A DNA stretch of 64,000 nt from the NCBI RefSeq assembly GCF_013350005.1, contig NZ_JABVWW010000014.1, positions 1 to 64,000 of the forward strand, written 5' to 3'. Under the pieces are notes generated by a model. The model was not told the DNA's origin. It was given only the letters and a program-made list of their open reading frames with translations, and made no database searches. Both the position numbers and the translations under genes were made by a program. Shown piece by piece: positions 20,398 through 28,950 of the stretch (position 1 is the first letter of the stretch; the number at the start of each line of letters is the position of its first letter). The stretch is from Methylocystis silviterrae (GTDB lineage Bacteria; Pseudomonadota; Alphaproteobacteria; Rhizobiales; Beijerinckiaceae).

Positions 20398-21107
20398 CGA
20401 TCACGCTTTACTGCTTCCGCCCTGTCGCCGGACTGCCGGACGCATCGCCTTTTGTGACGAAAGCGATGGTGCTTTTGAAGATGGCGGGCCTCGACTATGT
20501 CGAAGACCGCAGCGGCTTTTCGAAAGCGCCGAAAGGCAAGCAGCCCTACATCAACGACGACGGCGAAATCGTCGCCGATTCAACCTTCATCCGTTTCCAT
20601 ATCGAAAAGAAATACGGCAAGGACTTCGACGCGCAGTTGAGCGACGCGCAAAAGGCCATCGGCTGGTGCGTCGAGAAGATGTGCGAAGAACATCTCTATT
20701 GGATCATCGTCCATACGCGCTGGATGGATGACGCTAATTTCAACCGCGGTCCGGCGCGTTTCTTCGAAAGCGTGCCCGCCGTGGCGCGCCCGCTGGCCAA
20801 ATGGTTCATTCGTCGCAAGATCGCCAAATCGCTTTGGGCGCAGGGCATGGGCCGTCACAGCCCATCGGAAATCGATGCGCTCGGCGTGCGCGACTTCGAA
20901 GCGCTCGCGACGCTGATCGGCGACAAGCCCTATCTGTTCGGCGATGCGCCCTGCGGCGCCGACGCTACGGTCTTCGCTTTCGTCGCGTCCGTCCTATCGC
21001 CGATGTCGGAGAGCGCCATTCGAGACGCAGCGCTCGCGAACGCCAACCTTGTCGCCTATCGCGACAGGATGATGCAGGCGTATTTCCCTGAGAACGCGGC
21101 GGCCTAA
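20394..21107 (+). CDS. Glutathione S-transferase-like protein (Fax/metaxin type)
   Basis: The 237-residue protein has a thioredoxin-like N-terminal half (TLYCFRPVAGLPDASPF ... KQPYINDDGEIVADSTFI) and an all-helical C-terminal half ending in PCGADATVFAFVASVL. The gap and motif pattern are those of the failed-axon-connections/metaxin-like branch of the GST family. The usual cysteine or serine catalytic residue is not obvious. It overlaps purN by four bases, an arrangement that suggests co-expression with purine synthesis but does not reveal a function. Confidence 0.75.
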   Translation: MTITLYCFRPVAGLPDASPFVTKAMVLLKMAGLDYVEDRSGFSKAPKGKQPYINDDGEIVADSTFIRFHIEKKYGKDFDAQLSDAQKAIGWCVEKMCEEHLYWIIVHTRWMDDANFNRGPARFFESVPAVARPLAKWFIRRKIAKSLWAQGMGRHSPSEIDALGVRDFEALATLIGDKPYLFGDAPCGADATVFAFVASVLSPMSESAIRDAALANANLVAYRDRMMQAYFPENAAA

Positions 21108-21121
21108 TTTCCGCGCCGCGA

Positions 21122-21195
21122 GCCGTGATGGCCGGGCTTGGCCCGGCGATCACGGCGTCACATCTCATGCCCGTAATAAGCGCGGGCATGACGCC
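21122..21195. repeat. REP-like palindromic element
   Basis: Two hairpins stand side by side: GCCGTGAT-GCCGGGC with GCCCGGC-ATCACGGC around TTG (21123-21155), and CATGCCCG with CGGGCATG (about 21166-21190). The element lies between the convergent GST-like gene and ndk and may serve as a bidirectional terminator. It differs in sequence from the repeats at 6157 and 62472. Confidence 0.75.
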
Positions 21196-21199
21196 TTGA

Positions 21200-21622
21200 T
21201 TAGCCGACGATCTCGTTGCCGGAAAAGAACTGCGCGATTTCCACCGCCGCCGTCTCTGGCGCGTCTGAGCCGTGCACCGAATTCTCGCCGACGCTCAGCG
21301 CATGTTCCTTGCGAATTGTGCCCGGCGCGGCGTTCGCGGGATTGGTCGCGCCCATGACTTCGCGGTAGCGCGCAATGGCGTTCTCGCCTTCAAGCACCTG
21401 CACGACGACGGGCTCGGAAATCATGAAGTCGACGAGCTCGCCGAAAAACGGCCGCTCCTTATGCACAGCGTAAAAAGCTTCCGCCTGTTCACGCGACATG
21501 CGGATGCGCTTCTGAGCGACGATGCGCAGGCCCGCATCTTCGATCAGCGCGTTGATCTTACCTGTGAGATTGCGCTTCGTCGCGTCGGGCTTGAGAATGG
21601 AAAAAGTGCGTTCGATCGCCAT
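21200..21622 (-). CDS. ndk: Nucleoside diphosphate kinase
   Basis: The 140-residue enzyme balances nucleoside triphosphate pools by moving a phosphate from ATP to other NDPs through a phosphohistidine. The N-terminal [20 protein letters not shown] and the active-site stretch [13 protein letters not shown] with the catalytic histidine are both present. Length and start agree with the family. No strong ribosome binding site is seen. Confidence 0.97.
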   Translation of the reverse strand: MAIERTFSILKPDATKRNLTGKINALIEDAGLRIVAQKRIRMSREQAEAFYAVHKERPFFGELVDFMISEPVVVQVLEGENAIARYREVMGATNPANAAPGTIRKEHALSVGENSVHGSDAPETAAVEIAQFFSGNEIVG

Positions 21623-21697
21623 AGGAGCGCGTCGCCTCGTCGTTGGAGCATGGTGTAGGCGTCGCGCTTATATCGGTCGCATGGCGAGGCGGCAAGC

Positions 21698-22783
21698 CTA
21701 CATCGCCTCGGCCTTTTCGGCTTCGCCGCCCGTCGGCGAGGGCCGGAACCTGGTCGCCGGATCGTTGCGATCGATGCGCCAGTTCGGATGGTGGAAATGC
21801 AAGACGTGATCGCCGTTGTAGGAAACGACGGCGTTGTCGAACGTCAGCGCGCCGATCCGCCGCCAATTGCGAAACGTTCCCTTCTTAAATCCGGTGCGGC
21901 CGGTCACTTCGCCATCCTCAGTGACCTCGATGGTGAAAACGATCTCGCGCCTCGGCGTCGGATCGCCCTTGTCGAACATCATCGCCAGCAATTCGTCGCG
22001 TGAATCGAGGTCATCTCCTTCAATTCGCGGATGGCCCGGCGCAAGCTTTAAGCGCATGAAGCGCGGCGCTCGGGTAGGAATGTCGCGAGGCTTGCCGAGC
22101 TCGGCGACTTCGTGGAGCTGCCGCTCGGTCGGATCCTTATCGGTGATCGCGAACACGACACCCGCCGTCATGACGATGGGCGACGTCGCCCAATCGTTTG
22201 AGAGCGTGACGTTCGGCGCATTGACGAAATCAACATCGTTGATGTTGCGCGTCGATGCGCCGACGATATCGTCGATCGTGAAGAAGTTCGCCGTCTGCAA
22301 CGGCTCTTTATGGTCTGGGTCTGTCGTCGGAAAGAGCTTGCCGGCGATGCCCTGCCCGCGCGGTTTGCCGCGTTTCACCGCCCCGCCGTTGGAATAGCGC
22401 GCGACGACAAGCGCCTTGCTGCCCTTCTGGAAATAACCGGTGTAGCCGCTGTCCTCGGTAATTTCCCAGACCCCCGTCAGAACGACGCCCCAGGGATGCA
22501 CGATGCGTCTGAAACCTTTTTTGTCAGGTCCCCACCTGAGGTCGCTGCGCGCGTCGACCGATCGCTCGGCGGCCTGCGTCAGGAAGTGCCTGCCCCGCCA
22601 AAACGCGCGCAACATGTCGAAAAAGGTCGGCATCACGAAGGGGAGCGGCTCTTCTCCTGGCGCGCCCCAGACCTTTTGATAGGGATTGGCGAACACCGCG
22701 TCGCGCACTTCGCTGAATCGCGAACCGGGATAGACACGGTCTTCATCGACCAATTCAATGACGCCGAAATCGTTCGGGCTCAT
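21698..22783 (-). CDS. Catalase-fold-like protein of unknown function
   Basis: The 361-residue product has a beta-rich pattern with a region (RGQGIAGKLFPTTDP ... ANFFTIDD) that resembles the barrel core of the catalase superfamily. The distal-pocket histidine/asparagine signature and the proximal heme-tyrosine motif of true catalases are not apparent. The start at 22783 (MSPNDFGVIELVDEDR) is preferred because AGAGGGG lies about 8 bases before it; an ATG 23 codons upstream (22852) has no such site. No signal peptide is seen. The fold resemblance is my reading of the pattern and needs a profile search. Confidence 0.45.
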   Translation of the reverse strand: MSPNDFGVIELVDEDRVYPGSRFSEVRDAVFANPYQKVWGAPGEEPLPFVMPTFFDMLRAFWRGRHFLTQAAERSVDARSDLRWGPDKKGFRRIVHPWGVVLTGVWEITEDSGYTGYFQKGSKALVVARYSNGGAVKRGKPRGQGIAGKLFPTTDPDHKEPLQTANFFTIDDIVGASTRNINDVDFVNAPNVTLSNDWATSPIVMTAGVVFAITDKDPTERQLHEVAELGKPRDIPTRAPRFMRLKLAPGHPRIEGDDLDSRDELLAMMFDKGDPTPRREIVFTIEVTEDGEVTGRTGFKKGTFRNWRRIGALTFDNAVVSYNGDHVLHFHHPNWRIDRNDPATRFRPSPTGGEAEKAEAM

Positions 22784-22874
22784 GGCATGCCCCTCTTTCA
22801 ATCGATTGATGAAAACAAACCCTTCTGAACGGATGACTTTATTCGAGCCCATCCGATTGTCCAGCTTCGCCTGA

Positions 22875-23627
22875 TCAGCGATAGGCGCTCGCGACGCCGA
22901 TAAAATCCTTGGCCGTCAAACTCGCGCCGCCAACCAGCGCGCCGTCGACATTGGCGACATACATCAATTCGCGGGCGTTCGACGGCTTGACCGAGCCGCC
23001 GTAAAGAATGCGCACTTCGCCGCTCTTGCCGCCGCCGAGCCTGGCTTCGATCCGCTCGCGCGCGAAGGCATGCATTTCGGCGACGTCATCGACGGTCGGC
23101 GTCAAGCCTGTGCCGATCGCCCAGACCGGCTCATAGGCGACGACGATATGCGCAGGCGCATCAGCGGGGAGAGAGCCCTCGATCTGCGCGCCGACGATGC
23201 TCAACGCATCGCCTGCCTCTCGCTCGGCGCGCGTTTCGCCGACGCAAATGATCGGCGTGAGTCCGGCGCGCAGGGCGGCGGCGGCTTTTGCCTGCACGTC
23301 GGCGTCGGTCTCGCCATGGTCCGAACGACGTTCACTGTGACCGACGATGACGTAGGACGCGCCGGCGTCCTTGAGCATTTCGGCGGAAATGTCGCCCGTG
23401 TGAGCTCCGCTGGCCTCGGCATGGCAATCCTGCCCGCCAAGGCCCAAGCCGCCCCGCGTCGCAATCTCGCGCGCGAGGGCGATCAGCGTGGCCGGCGGGC
23501 AGACGATCAGTTCGGCGCGCGCGCGCAGCGCATCGTCATAGACGGCGCTCATCGCCTCGATCTCGGCCAGCGAGGCGCGCAGCCCGTTCATTTTCCAATT
23601 TCCGGCGACGAGCGGACGACGGATCAT
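22875..23627 (-). CDS. tpiA: Triosephosphate isomerase
   Basis: The 250-residue glycolytic enzyme interconverts dihydroxyacetone phosphate and glyceraldehyde 3-phosphate. The lysine region VAGNWKMNG, the catalytic histidine in [10 protein letters not shown], the catalytic glutamate in [12 protein letters not shown] and the phosphate loop [11 protein letters not shown] are all intact. AGGAG lies 8 bases before the ATG at 23627, which excludes six extra upstream codons. Confidence 0.97.
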   Translation of the reverse strand: MIRRPLVAGNWKMNGLRASLAEIEAMSAVYDDALRARAELIVCPPATLIALAREIATRGGLGLGGQDCHAEASGAHTGDISAEMLKDAGASYVIVGHSERRSDHGETDADVQAKAAAALRAGLTPIICVGETRAEREAGDALSIVGAQIEGSLPADAPAHIVVAYEPVWAIGTGLTPTVDDVAEMHAFARERIEARLGGGKSGEVRILYGGSVKPSNARELMYVANVDGALVGGASLTAKDFIGVASAYR

Positions 23628-23719
23628 GCGAAATGCTCCTGACAATACGCTTCGGTAACAGAGCTAAGGGCACGCAACAATGCGGGCGCGCGCCCCATAG
23701 GAATGTCATTGCGCCGTCA

Positions 23720-23742
23720 TTTATTTCGATATATCTGGATTT
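23720..23742 (+). promoter_or_regulatory. Candidate ArsR operator overlapping the ars leader
   Basis: The AT-rich stretch just before the arsR start holds a palindromic core, GATATATC, flanked by TTTC and GGATTT. ArsR-family repressors usually bind such sites over their own promoter. No other AT-rich dyad occurs nearby. Assignment is by position and base pattern only. Confidence 0.35.
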
Positions 23743-24081
23743 ATGGAAATAGAAGCGGCTCTCGCCTGTCTTTCCGCGCTTTCGCAGCCGACGCGGCTCG
23801 AGACCTTCCGTTTGCTCGTCCGGCACGAGCCCGAGGGTCTGCCGGCCGGCGACGTCGCGCGGGCGCTCTGCGTTCCGCAAAACACGCTCTCCGCCCATCT
23901 CAACGTCCTTTCGCAGGCGAAGCTGGTCATCAGCGCCCGCACTGGCCGCAGCATCGTCTATCGGGCGGATCTTTCGCGGCTGAATGCGCTGGCGCGCTTC
24001 CTCGCCGAAGATTGTTGCGGCGGCGCGCCATGCGCGCCCGCCGACTCTCTTGCACGCATCAAATGTGAGTCTCGCCAATGA
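23743..24081 (+). CDS. arsR: ArsR-family metal-responsive repressor
   Basis: The 112-residue winged-helix protein has the helix-turn-helix LPAGDVARALCVPQNTLSAH followed by LNVLSQAKLVISARTGRS. A C-terminal cysteine pair with a third cysteine, DCCGGAPC, could bind arsenite or another thiophilic metalloid. It lacks the classic ELCVCDL metal box, so sensing probably uses the C-terminal thiols. It overlaps arsC by ATGA and leads an arsR-arsC-acr3 operon. Confidence 0.9.
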   Translation: MEIEAALACLSALSQPTRLETFRLLVRHEPEGLPAGDVARALCVPQNTLSAHLNVLSQAKLVISARTGRSIVYRADLSRLNALARFLAEDCCGGAPCAPADSLARIKCESRQ

Positions 24082-24605
24082 CAGACAGGATCTACAACGT
24101 GCTGTTCCTCTGCACCGGCAATAGCGCGCGTTCGATCATGGCCGAAGCGCTGCTGCGCGAGCGTGGCGCCGGCCGGTTCAACGTTTTTTCCGCCGGCAGC
24201 CATCCCAAGGGCGAGGTGAACCCTTACGCGCTCAAAACGCTGGAGACGATGGGCCTTCCTTCCGAAGGCTATCGTTCCAAAAGCTGGGACGAGTTCGCCC
24301 GCCCTGACGCGCCCCGCATGGATTTCGTCTTCACCGTCTGTGACAGCGCAGCGGGCGAAGCTTGCCCGGCATGGCCCGGTCAGCCGATGACCGCGCATTG
24401 GGGCATTGAAGACCCTGCGGCGGTCGAAGGAAGCGACATAGAAAAGCAGCGCGCCTTCGCCACCGCCTTCCGCTATCTGCGCAACCGCGTCGATCAGTTC
24501 TGCGCGATACCGCTGCATCGCCTCGACAAACTCGCGCTCAGCCAGCGCCTGCGCGAGATCGGCGAGATGGAAGGCGCAACATCGCCGAACGCGACCGCGG
24601 AGTAA
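24078..24605 (+). CDS. arsC: Arsenate reductase, low-molecular-weight phosphatase type
   Basis: The 175-residue protein has the phosphate/arsenate loop FLCTGNSARS (Cys12 to Arg18) of the LMW tyrosine phosphatase fold. Two more cysteines in FTVCDSAAGEACPAWPG fit the thiol relay of thioredoxin-coupled ArsC. The acid residue is in GIEDPAA. It reduces arsenate to arsenite, which the next gene product exports. It is coupled to arsR by a four-base overlap and lies 3 bases before acr3. Confidence 0.9.
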   Translation: MTDRIYNVLFLCTGNSARSIMAEALLRERGAGRFNVFSAGSHPKGEVNPYALKTLETMGLPSEGYRSKSWDEFARPDAPRMDFVFTVCDSAAGEACPAWPGQPMTAHWGIEDPAAVEGSDIEKQRAFATAFRYLRNRVDQFCAIPLHRLDKLALSQRLREIGEMEGATSPNATAE

Positions 24606-24608
24606 GTC

Positions 24609-25676
24609 ATGACCATTTTCGAACGCTATCTCTCGCTCTGGGTGGCGCTCTGCATCGTCGCCGGCGTCGCGCTGGGCCATTTTCTGCCGGGCGTCTTTCA
24701 CGCCATTGGCGCGATGGAGGTCGCGAAGGTCAATTTGCCCGTCGCGGCGCTCATCTGGCTCATGATCACGCCGATGCTGATGAAGATCGACTTCGCCGCG
24801 CTCGCCGAAGTCGGGCGTCACTGGCGCGGGATTGGCGTCACACTCGCCGTCAACTGGGCGGTAAAGCCCTTTTCAATGGCGCTGCTCGGATGGATTTTCA
24901 TTGGCTATCTGTTTCGACCCTATTTGCCGGCGGACCAGATCGACTCCTACATCGCCGGCCTGATCCTGCTTGCGGCGGCCCCTTGCACCGCCATGGTGTT
25001 CGTCTGGTCGAATCTCACCAAGGGCGAGCCGCATTTCACGCTGAGCCAGGTCGCGCTCAACGACGCAATCATGATCGTCGCTTTCGCGCCCATCGTCGGG
25101 TTGCTGCTTGGATTGTCCTCGATCGTCGTGCCCTGGGACACGCTGTTTCTCTCGGTGGTCCTCTACATCCTCGTTCCGGTGATCATCGCCCAGCTCGCCC
25201 GCAAACGGCTGCTCGCGGCAAGCGGCGAAAAGGGTCTCGCCAGGACGCTCGCGCATATCGGCCCGGCGTCGCTCATCGCGCTGCTCGCGACGCTCGTTCT
25301 GCTCTTTGGTTTTCAGGGGGAACAGATCATCCGGCAACCCGCGATCATCGCCATGCTTGCGGCGCCGATACTGATCCAGGTCTATTTCAACGCCGGGCTC
25401 GCCTATCTGCTCAATCGCGCGGCGGGAGAAGCGCATTGCGTCGCCGGCCCTTCGGCGCTGATCGGGGCGAGCAATTTCTTCGAACTGGCGGTCGCGGCGG
25501 CCATAAGCCTGTTCGGCTTTGACTCTGGCGCTGCGCTCGCCACCGTTGTTGGCGTCTTGATCGAAGTTCCAGTGATGCTGAGCGTCGTCTGGATCGTCAA
25601 TCGCAGCAAGGGTTGGTATGAGCGCGGAGCGCTTCGATCGGCTGATCGAATCTCCGCGCCCATCGATCTACCCTAA
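24609..25676 (+). CDS. acr3: Arsenite efflux permease, ACR3 family
   Basis: The 355-residue membrane protein has about ten helices and the ACR3 signature AAAPCTAMVFVWSNLTKG with its conserved cysteine. A later conserved stretch is GASNFFELAVAAAISLFG. It expels arsenite with the proton motive force. It closes the arsR-arsC-acr3 operon and is convergent with the next gene (3 bases between stop codons). Often annotated as arsB, but this is the ACR3 type. Confidence 0.92.
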   Translation: MTIFERYLSLWVALCIVAGVALGHFLPGVFHAIGAMEVAKVNLPVAALIWLMITPMLMKIDFAALAEVGRHWRGIGVTLAVNWAVKPFSMALLGWIFIGYLFRPYLPADQIDSYIAGLILLAAAPCTAMVFVWSNLTKGEPHFTLSQVALNDAIMIVAFAPIVGLLLGLSSIVVPWDTLFLSVVLYILVPVIIAQLARKRLLAASGEKGLARTLAHIGPASLIALLATLVLLFGFQGEQIIRQPAIIAMLAAPILIQVYFNAGLAYLLNRAAGEAHCVAGPSALIGASNFFELAVAAAISLFGFDSGAALATVVGVLIEVPVMLSVVWIVNRSKGWYERGALRSADRISAPIDLP

Positions 25677-25679
25677 AGA

Positions 25680-26117
25680 TCAGCAGAGGCGATAGCCATA
25701 CGCCACAAGCTGGCGGCCGGTAATACGCAGCATGGGCGCCGGAGCTTGATTGCCGTGGCGTCGCACGTGAGCCATGAAGGCCTGGCGCAACCGGGGCTTA
25801 TAATGCGCGGCGAAGACCGCGGTCATGCGCGGATCGACGACGCCCCCCTCGGGCCCGCCAAACCAGGGCGCATGGAAGCCGAAAACCGCGCCCTCGGAAA
25901 CGCAGGACTGTGGATTCGCCAGATAAAGCGTGCATGAGGAATCGCATTCAGTCGGGCCAATCCGGATCGGCTCGCCCCGAGCTCGCGCCCTCGCAAGCCT
26001 AGCTTCATATTGCTCCACGCGTCCGCCATAATCCGGGGACATGACATCGAAAGCATTCGCGGGCGCAGTCAAAAGTACAAGCGTCATCGTTCCTGCAAGA
26101 CCAAGAGATCGCAGCAT
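25680..26117 (-). CDS. Small exported protein, COG3904-like (ClpP-fold-related)
   Basis: The 145-residue protein has a signal peptide (MLRSLGLAGTMTLVLLTAPANA). A cysteine/serine-rich motif, PTECDSSCTLYLANPQSC, is followed by GAVFGFHAPW, as in periplasmic proteins related to ClpP/SppA. In that group the serine near SSC and the histidine in FHA stand where catalytic residues would be. It ends in a cysteine (YRLC), so it may hold disulfides. AGGA lies 6 bases before the ATG. Function unknown. Confidence 0.65.
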   Translation of the reverse strand: MLRSLGLAGTMTLVLLTAPANAFDVMSPDYGGRVEQYEARLARARARGEPIRIGPTECDSSCTLYLANPQSCVSEGAVFGFHAPWFGGPEGGVVDPRMTAVFAAHYKPRLRQAFMAHVRRHGNQAPAPMLRITGRQLVAYGYRLC

Positions 26118-26477
26118 AGGATTTCCTTTTGGGGCGCTCGTAAGGGGCGGCCGCGCCGCCCACAGCTGTCAGGGCTCAGTCGACCGAGCGCATGTCTCGG
26201 GCCCTTCGGGAAGGGGAAGGGCAGCAACTCGCGCCTCTTCCAGCTTCAGCGTTCCTTTTCTAAACAAGCGATATCTGCAGTGCAAGCAGGGCCTTAACTT
26301 TATGGTTAAATTTTTTTGAAGATAGCGCTTGGCGAGACGGCAATGCGCCCTAGCGCCTTCAGCCCAACGATACGTCGAAGATGCAGGGCGCGCGGGACGT
26401 TCGGCGCCTAACAGACACAGCGGATCCATCTCCAGATCTGCTAAATTTATTTTCCCGCATTTGCAAAGGAGCGAAGG
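26118..26477. other. Intergenic region without a recognisable gene
   Basis: These 360 bases separate two divergent genes. Translations on both strands are low-complexity and unconvincing. An AT-rich spot at 26290-26320 (CTTTATGGTTAAATTTTTTT) could be a weak terminator or a promoter element. The ribosome binding site of the next gene (AAGGAG) is at its right edge. Confidence 0.5.
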
Positions 26478-27608
26478 TTGAAACTCCCTCCATTTCGCGT
26501 CGCGCTCATCGTTCTTCTTGGAGTCGCTTTCGCGTGGCTGCAGTTTGCGGAGCCGGCCAGCCCGCCGCCCGCGCAGATCGACTGGCGCGAGGACGGCCAG
26601 CTGCATGTATTTTTCTCGCCCGACTGTCCGCATTGCCATGAAGCCATCGAGTTTCTCAAACAGCGGCGCAAAATCGCTTACGTGCTACATGACATTTCAA
26701 AGCCGTCGAGCGAGGCGCTCTTTCGTAGAGTGGTGAAGCACTACGGCATAGAAGACCCAGCCGTTCCCCTCTTCGTGCGCGGCTCGCGCTATGTCATCGG
26801 CTTTGACTCAGCGCAAACCACTGGGCGCGAAATTCTCGCGCTGCTTTCCGGCCAGGAAACTGGCGCGCGACGCGCCGCCGAATCGAAAATCATCATTCCT
26901 CTCATCGGCGAAGTCGATCCGACGCATCATTCCCTTCTCGCGCTGACAGCGCTCATGGGTTTGTCCGACGGGTTCAATCCGTGCGCGATGTGGGTGCTGA
27001 TCTACCTGATATCTCTCATCGTGAATATTCAGGATCGACGAAAAATCTGGTGGTTGGTAGGCACGTTCGTGCTCGCTTCAGGAGTCCTGTACTTCCTGTT
27101 CATGACCGCATGGCTCAACACTTTTCTTTTCATTGGATATATTCGTCCGCTCACGCAACTCATCGCGCTGACGGCCATCGGTTTCGGCCTCGACCATCTC
27201 ATCGGCGTCGCAAGGGCGCGCGGAGAGGTCGTCTGCGAAGTGGGCGACCTGGAGCAGCGCCAGCGCACGATGCAATGGGGACACAAGATCGTCGCCGCGC
27301 CCGTAGGGATCGCCAGCCTCGTCATGGTGATTGCGCTGGCCTTCGCGGTGAACGCGATCGAATTCATCTGCTCTGCAGCATTGCCGGCGATCTACACGCA
27401 CCTGCTTGCGTTGACCGATCTGCCGATCGCCCTGCACTATGCCTACATCGGGCTCTATGTCGCCTTTTTCATGCTGGACGATCTCATCATCTTCGGATTA
27501 GCGGCCTTCGCCGTGCAGAAAATTGTCAATACCCGCTACGCCGCCATCAGCCGCCTGATCGGCGGAGTCGTTCTCATTGGCCTCGGCGGTTGGATGCTGG
27601 CGCGTTGA
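26478..27608 (+). CDS. Thioredoxin/glutaredoxin-like domain fused to a DsbD-like membrane domain
   Basis: The 376-residue protein starts with TTG (AAGGAG 7 bases upstream). After a membrane anchor (about 8-24) comes a redox domain with the motif SPDCPHCHEA (residues about 50-59) and a cis-proline-like DPAVPLFVRG. A membrane domain of about six helices follows from about 150, with DGFNPCAMW, where a proline-flanked cysteine in a helix recalls the DsbD/CcdA electron carriers, and a second cysteine in FICSAALP. It probably passes reducing power across the membrane to a periplasmic or cytoplasmic thiol partner. The fused order, redox head first, is less common than in DsbD. Confidence 0.75.
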   Translation: MKLPPFRVALIVLLGVAFAWLQFAEPASPPPAQIDWREDGQLHVFFSPDCPHCHEAIEFLKQRRKIAYVLHDISKPSSEALFRRVVKHYGIEDPAVPLFVRGSRYVIGFDSAQTTGREILALLSGQETGARRAAESKIIIPLIGEVDPTHHSLLALTALMGLSDGFNPCAMWVLIYLISLIVNIQDRRKIWWLVGTFVLASGVLYFLFMTAWLNTFLFIGYIRPLTQLIALTAIGFGLDHLIGVARARGEVVCEVGDLEQRQRTMQWGHKIVAAPVGIASLVMVIALAFAVNAIEFICSAALPAIYTHLLALTDLPIALHYAYIGLYVAFFMLDDLIIFGLAAFAVQKIVNTRYAAISRLIGGVVLIGLGGWMLAR

Positions 27609-27721
27609 CGAGGGACCGCTGTCGCTCTCAACGATCATGTTCAACGCGAGCCAATGATCCAGGCGAGGCCGTGGCGATAGCGGCAAGACCCCGTGCAACC
27701 GCACTGCAAGGAAGAGAGCGC

Positions 27722-28135
27722 TCATACACCGGATCGACGCTCCGCACAGCGACGGAACGCCGGGAGGTGGCGCTGTTGCGAAGCCTGTTGAAGCCGCGTC
27801 AAGACGTCGCGAACTCTCGCGTCGCTCACTTGCGCCAAAAGCCGCGCATACATCGCGGCGTTCTCGATCTCCGCCTCGACTCCCGCTTTGCACGCTTCGG
27901 CAAGACTCGAGGGCGCCGGGACCTGACCCGCCCATCTGTCCTTCGGCGGCTCGATGCCGAAGCGTTCAAAAAGACGGAGAAGCGCGTTCGCGTGGCGCTC
28001 TTCGGCTTCGATGATATTCACAAAAGGTCTGACCGGCCCGAATCTGTCAATCACGCCTTGATAGGTCGCGCGAGCCTTGTACTCGTCGTCGAGCGCCTCA
28101 CGCAGCGCTCCGATCGTCTTTTCGTCAACGGACAT
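27722..28135 (-). CDS. Ferritin-like four-helix protein
   Basis: The 137-residue protein has the two-part metal motif of the ferritin/rubrerythrin fold: DEYKARATYQG near residue 17 and EAEERHANALLRLFERF near 43, with a second pair in EAEIENAAMYARLL and a histidine in QQRHLPAFRRC. It could bind two irons and consume peroxide or store iron. GGAGA precedes the ATG. It resembles DUF2202-type proteins. The C terminus is short and arginine-rich. Confidence 0.72.
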   Translation of the reverse strand: MSVDEKTIGALREALDDEYKARATYQGVIDRFGPVRPFVNIIEAEERHANALLRLFERFGIEPPKDRWAGQVPAPSSLAEACKAGVEAEIENAAMYARLLAQVSDARVRDVLTRLQQASQQRHLPAFRRCAERRSGV

Positions 28136-28163
28136 GCTGTCTTCTCCAACTTAGTGGTTTCAA

Positions 28164-28202
28164 TTCAAATGGCGGCCATGAGTTTCAAATGGCGGCCATG
28201 AG
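28164..28202 (+). repeat. Tandem direct repeat, 2 x 19 bases
   Basis: TTCAAATGGCGGCCATGAG occurs at 28164-28182 and again at 28184-28202, a period of 20 bases. Each unit contains the palindrome ATGGCGGCCAT-like core. It lies in the divergent promoter region between the ferritin-like gene and the next gene and could be a duplicated regulator site. Confidence 0.7.
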
Positions 28203-28389
28203 CTCAAGACCAAGAAGGCGTGACAACAAGTAGCGACGACCGCACCAGCAGTGAGGCGTCGATTCGCCACGGCGGCGTTCGCCGTATTCGGCCAGCCGCG
28301 CGCTTGAAGTTCCGCGATCCGGGCCCTTATCCATCAGATACGGCGCGGTTTGCGCTCGCCGGACAGCCCTTTTTCAAGGAGACGCATTA

Positions 28390-28950
28390 ATGACAATCGA
28401 AGAAGAACTGAGTCAGACGCGCGAGGTCGTTGGCGTCTTCAACGACGCTGGCGCGCTCCAAGAGGCCATCGACGATCTGATGTCGTCGGGGTTCGATCGC
28501 GCTGAGATCAGTCTGCTCGCAAGCGAGGAGGCCGTCGATGAGAAGCTCGGTCATAAATACAAGAAGGTCACCGAGCTTGAAGACGTGGAGGCCGCGCCGC
28601 GGACGCATTACGTGTCGGTGGAATCGATCGGCGATGCGCAAGGCGGCGTGATCGGCGGGCTGGTGTATGTCGGCGCCGGCGCGGCGATCAGCGCCATATT
28701 CGCGTCGGGCGGCGCCCTGGCCACCGTGATCGCGGGCGCGCTGCTCGCGGGAGGAAGCGCCGGCGTGCTCGGCGCGGCCTTGGCCAGGCTGATCGGCGAA
28801 CATCACGCGAAACACCTCGAAGAACAGCTGCGCCACGGCGGCTTGCTCCTCTGGGTGCGGACCTGGGACGCCGAGCGCGAACGTAAGGCAAAGGAGATTT
28901 TGGCGCGCCATTCCGGGCGCGATGTCCACGCCCATACCGTGAAGCCCTAG
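28390..28950 (+). CDS. General stress protein-like protein with a glycine-zipper membrane segment
   Basis: The 186-residue protein starts with a YflT/GSP17M-like domain (REVVGVFNDAGALQEAIDDL, then GFDRAEISLLA). A central hydrophobic glycine-rich hairpin follows (GGVIGGLVYVGAGAAISAIF and ALLAGGSAGVLGAALARLIG), and then a charged tail containing HHAKHLEEQL. AAGGAG lies just before the ATG. Proteins of this shape in proteobacteria are linked with stress responses, but the biochemical role is unknown. It is convergent with ppk2 and overlaps it by four bases. Confidence 0.65.
   Translation: MTIEEELSQTREVVGVFNDAGALQEAIDDLMSSGFDRAEISLLASEEAVDEKLGHKYKKVTELEDVEAAPRTHYVSVESIGDAQGGVIGGLVYVGAGAAISAIFASGGALATVIAGALLAGGSAGVLGAALARLIGEHHAKHLEEQLRHGGLLLWVRTWDAERERKAKEILARHSGRDVHAHTVKP

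Noticed and set aside
21698-22783. Calling this gene a catalase
   Set aside because: The heme-tyrosine and distal histidine/asparagine motifs of catalases were not found; only the barrel-like core pattern is similar.
26290-26320. Terminator-like TTAAC/GTTAA hairpin with T run
   Set aside because: The stem is only five A/T-rich pairs and no gene ends just before it on that strand.
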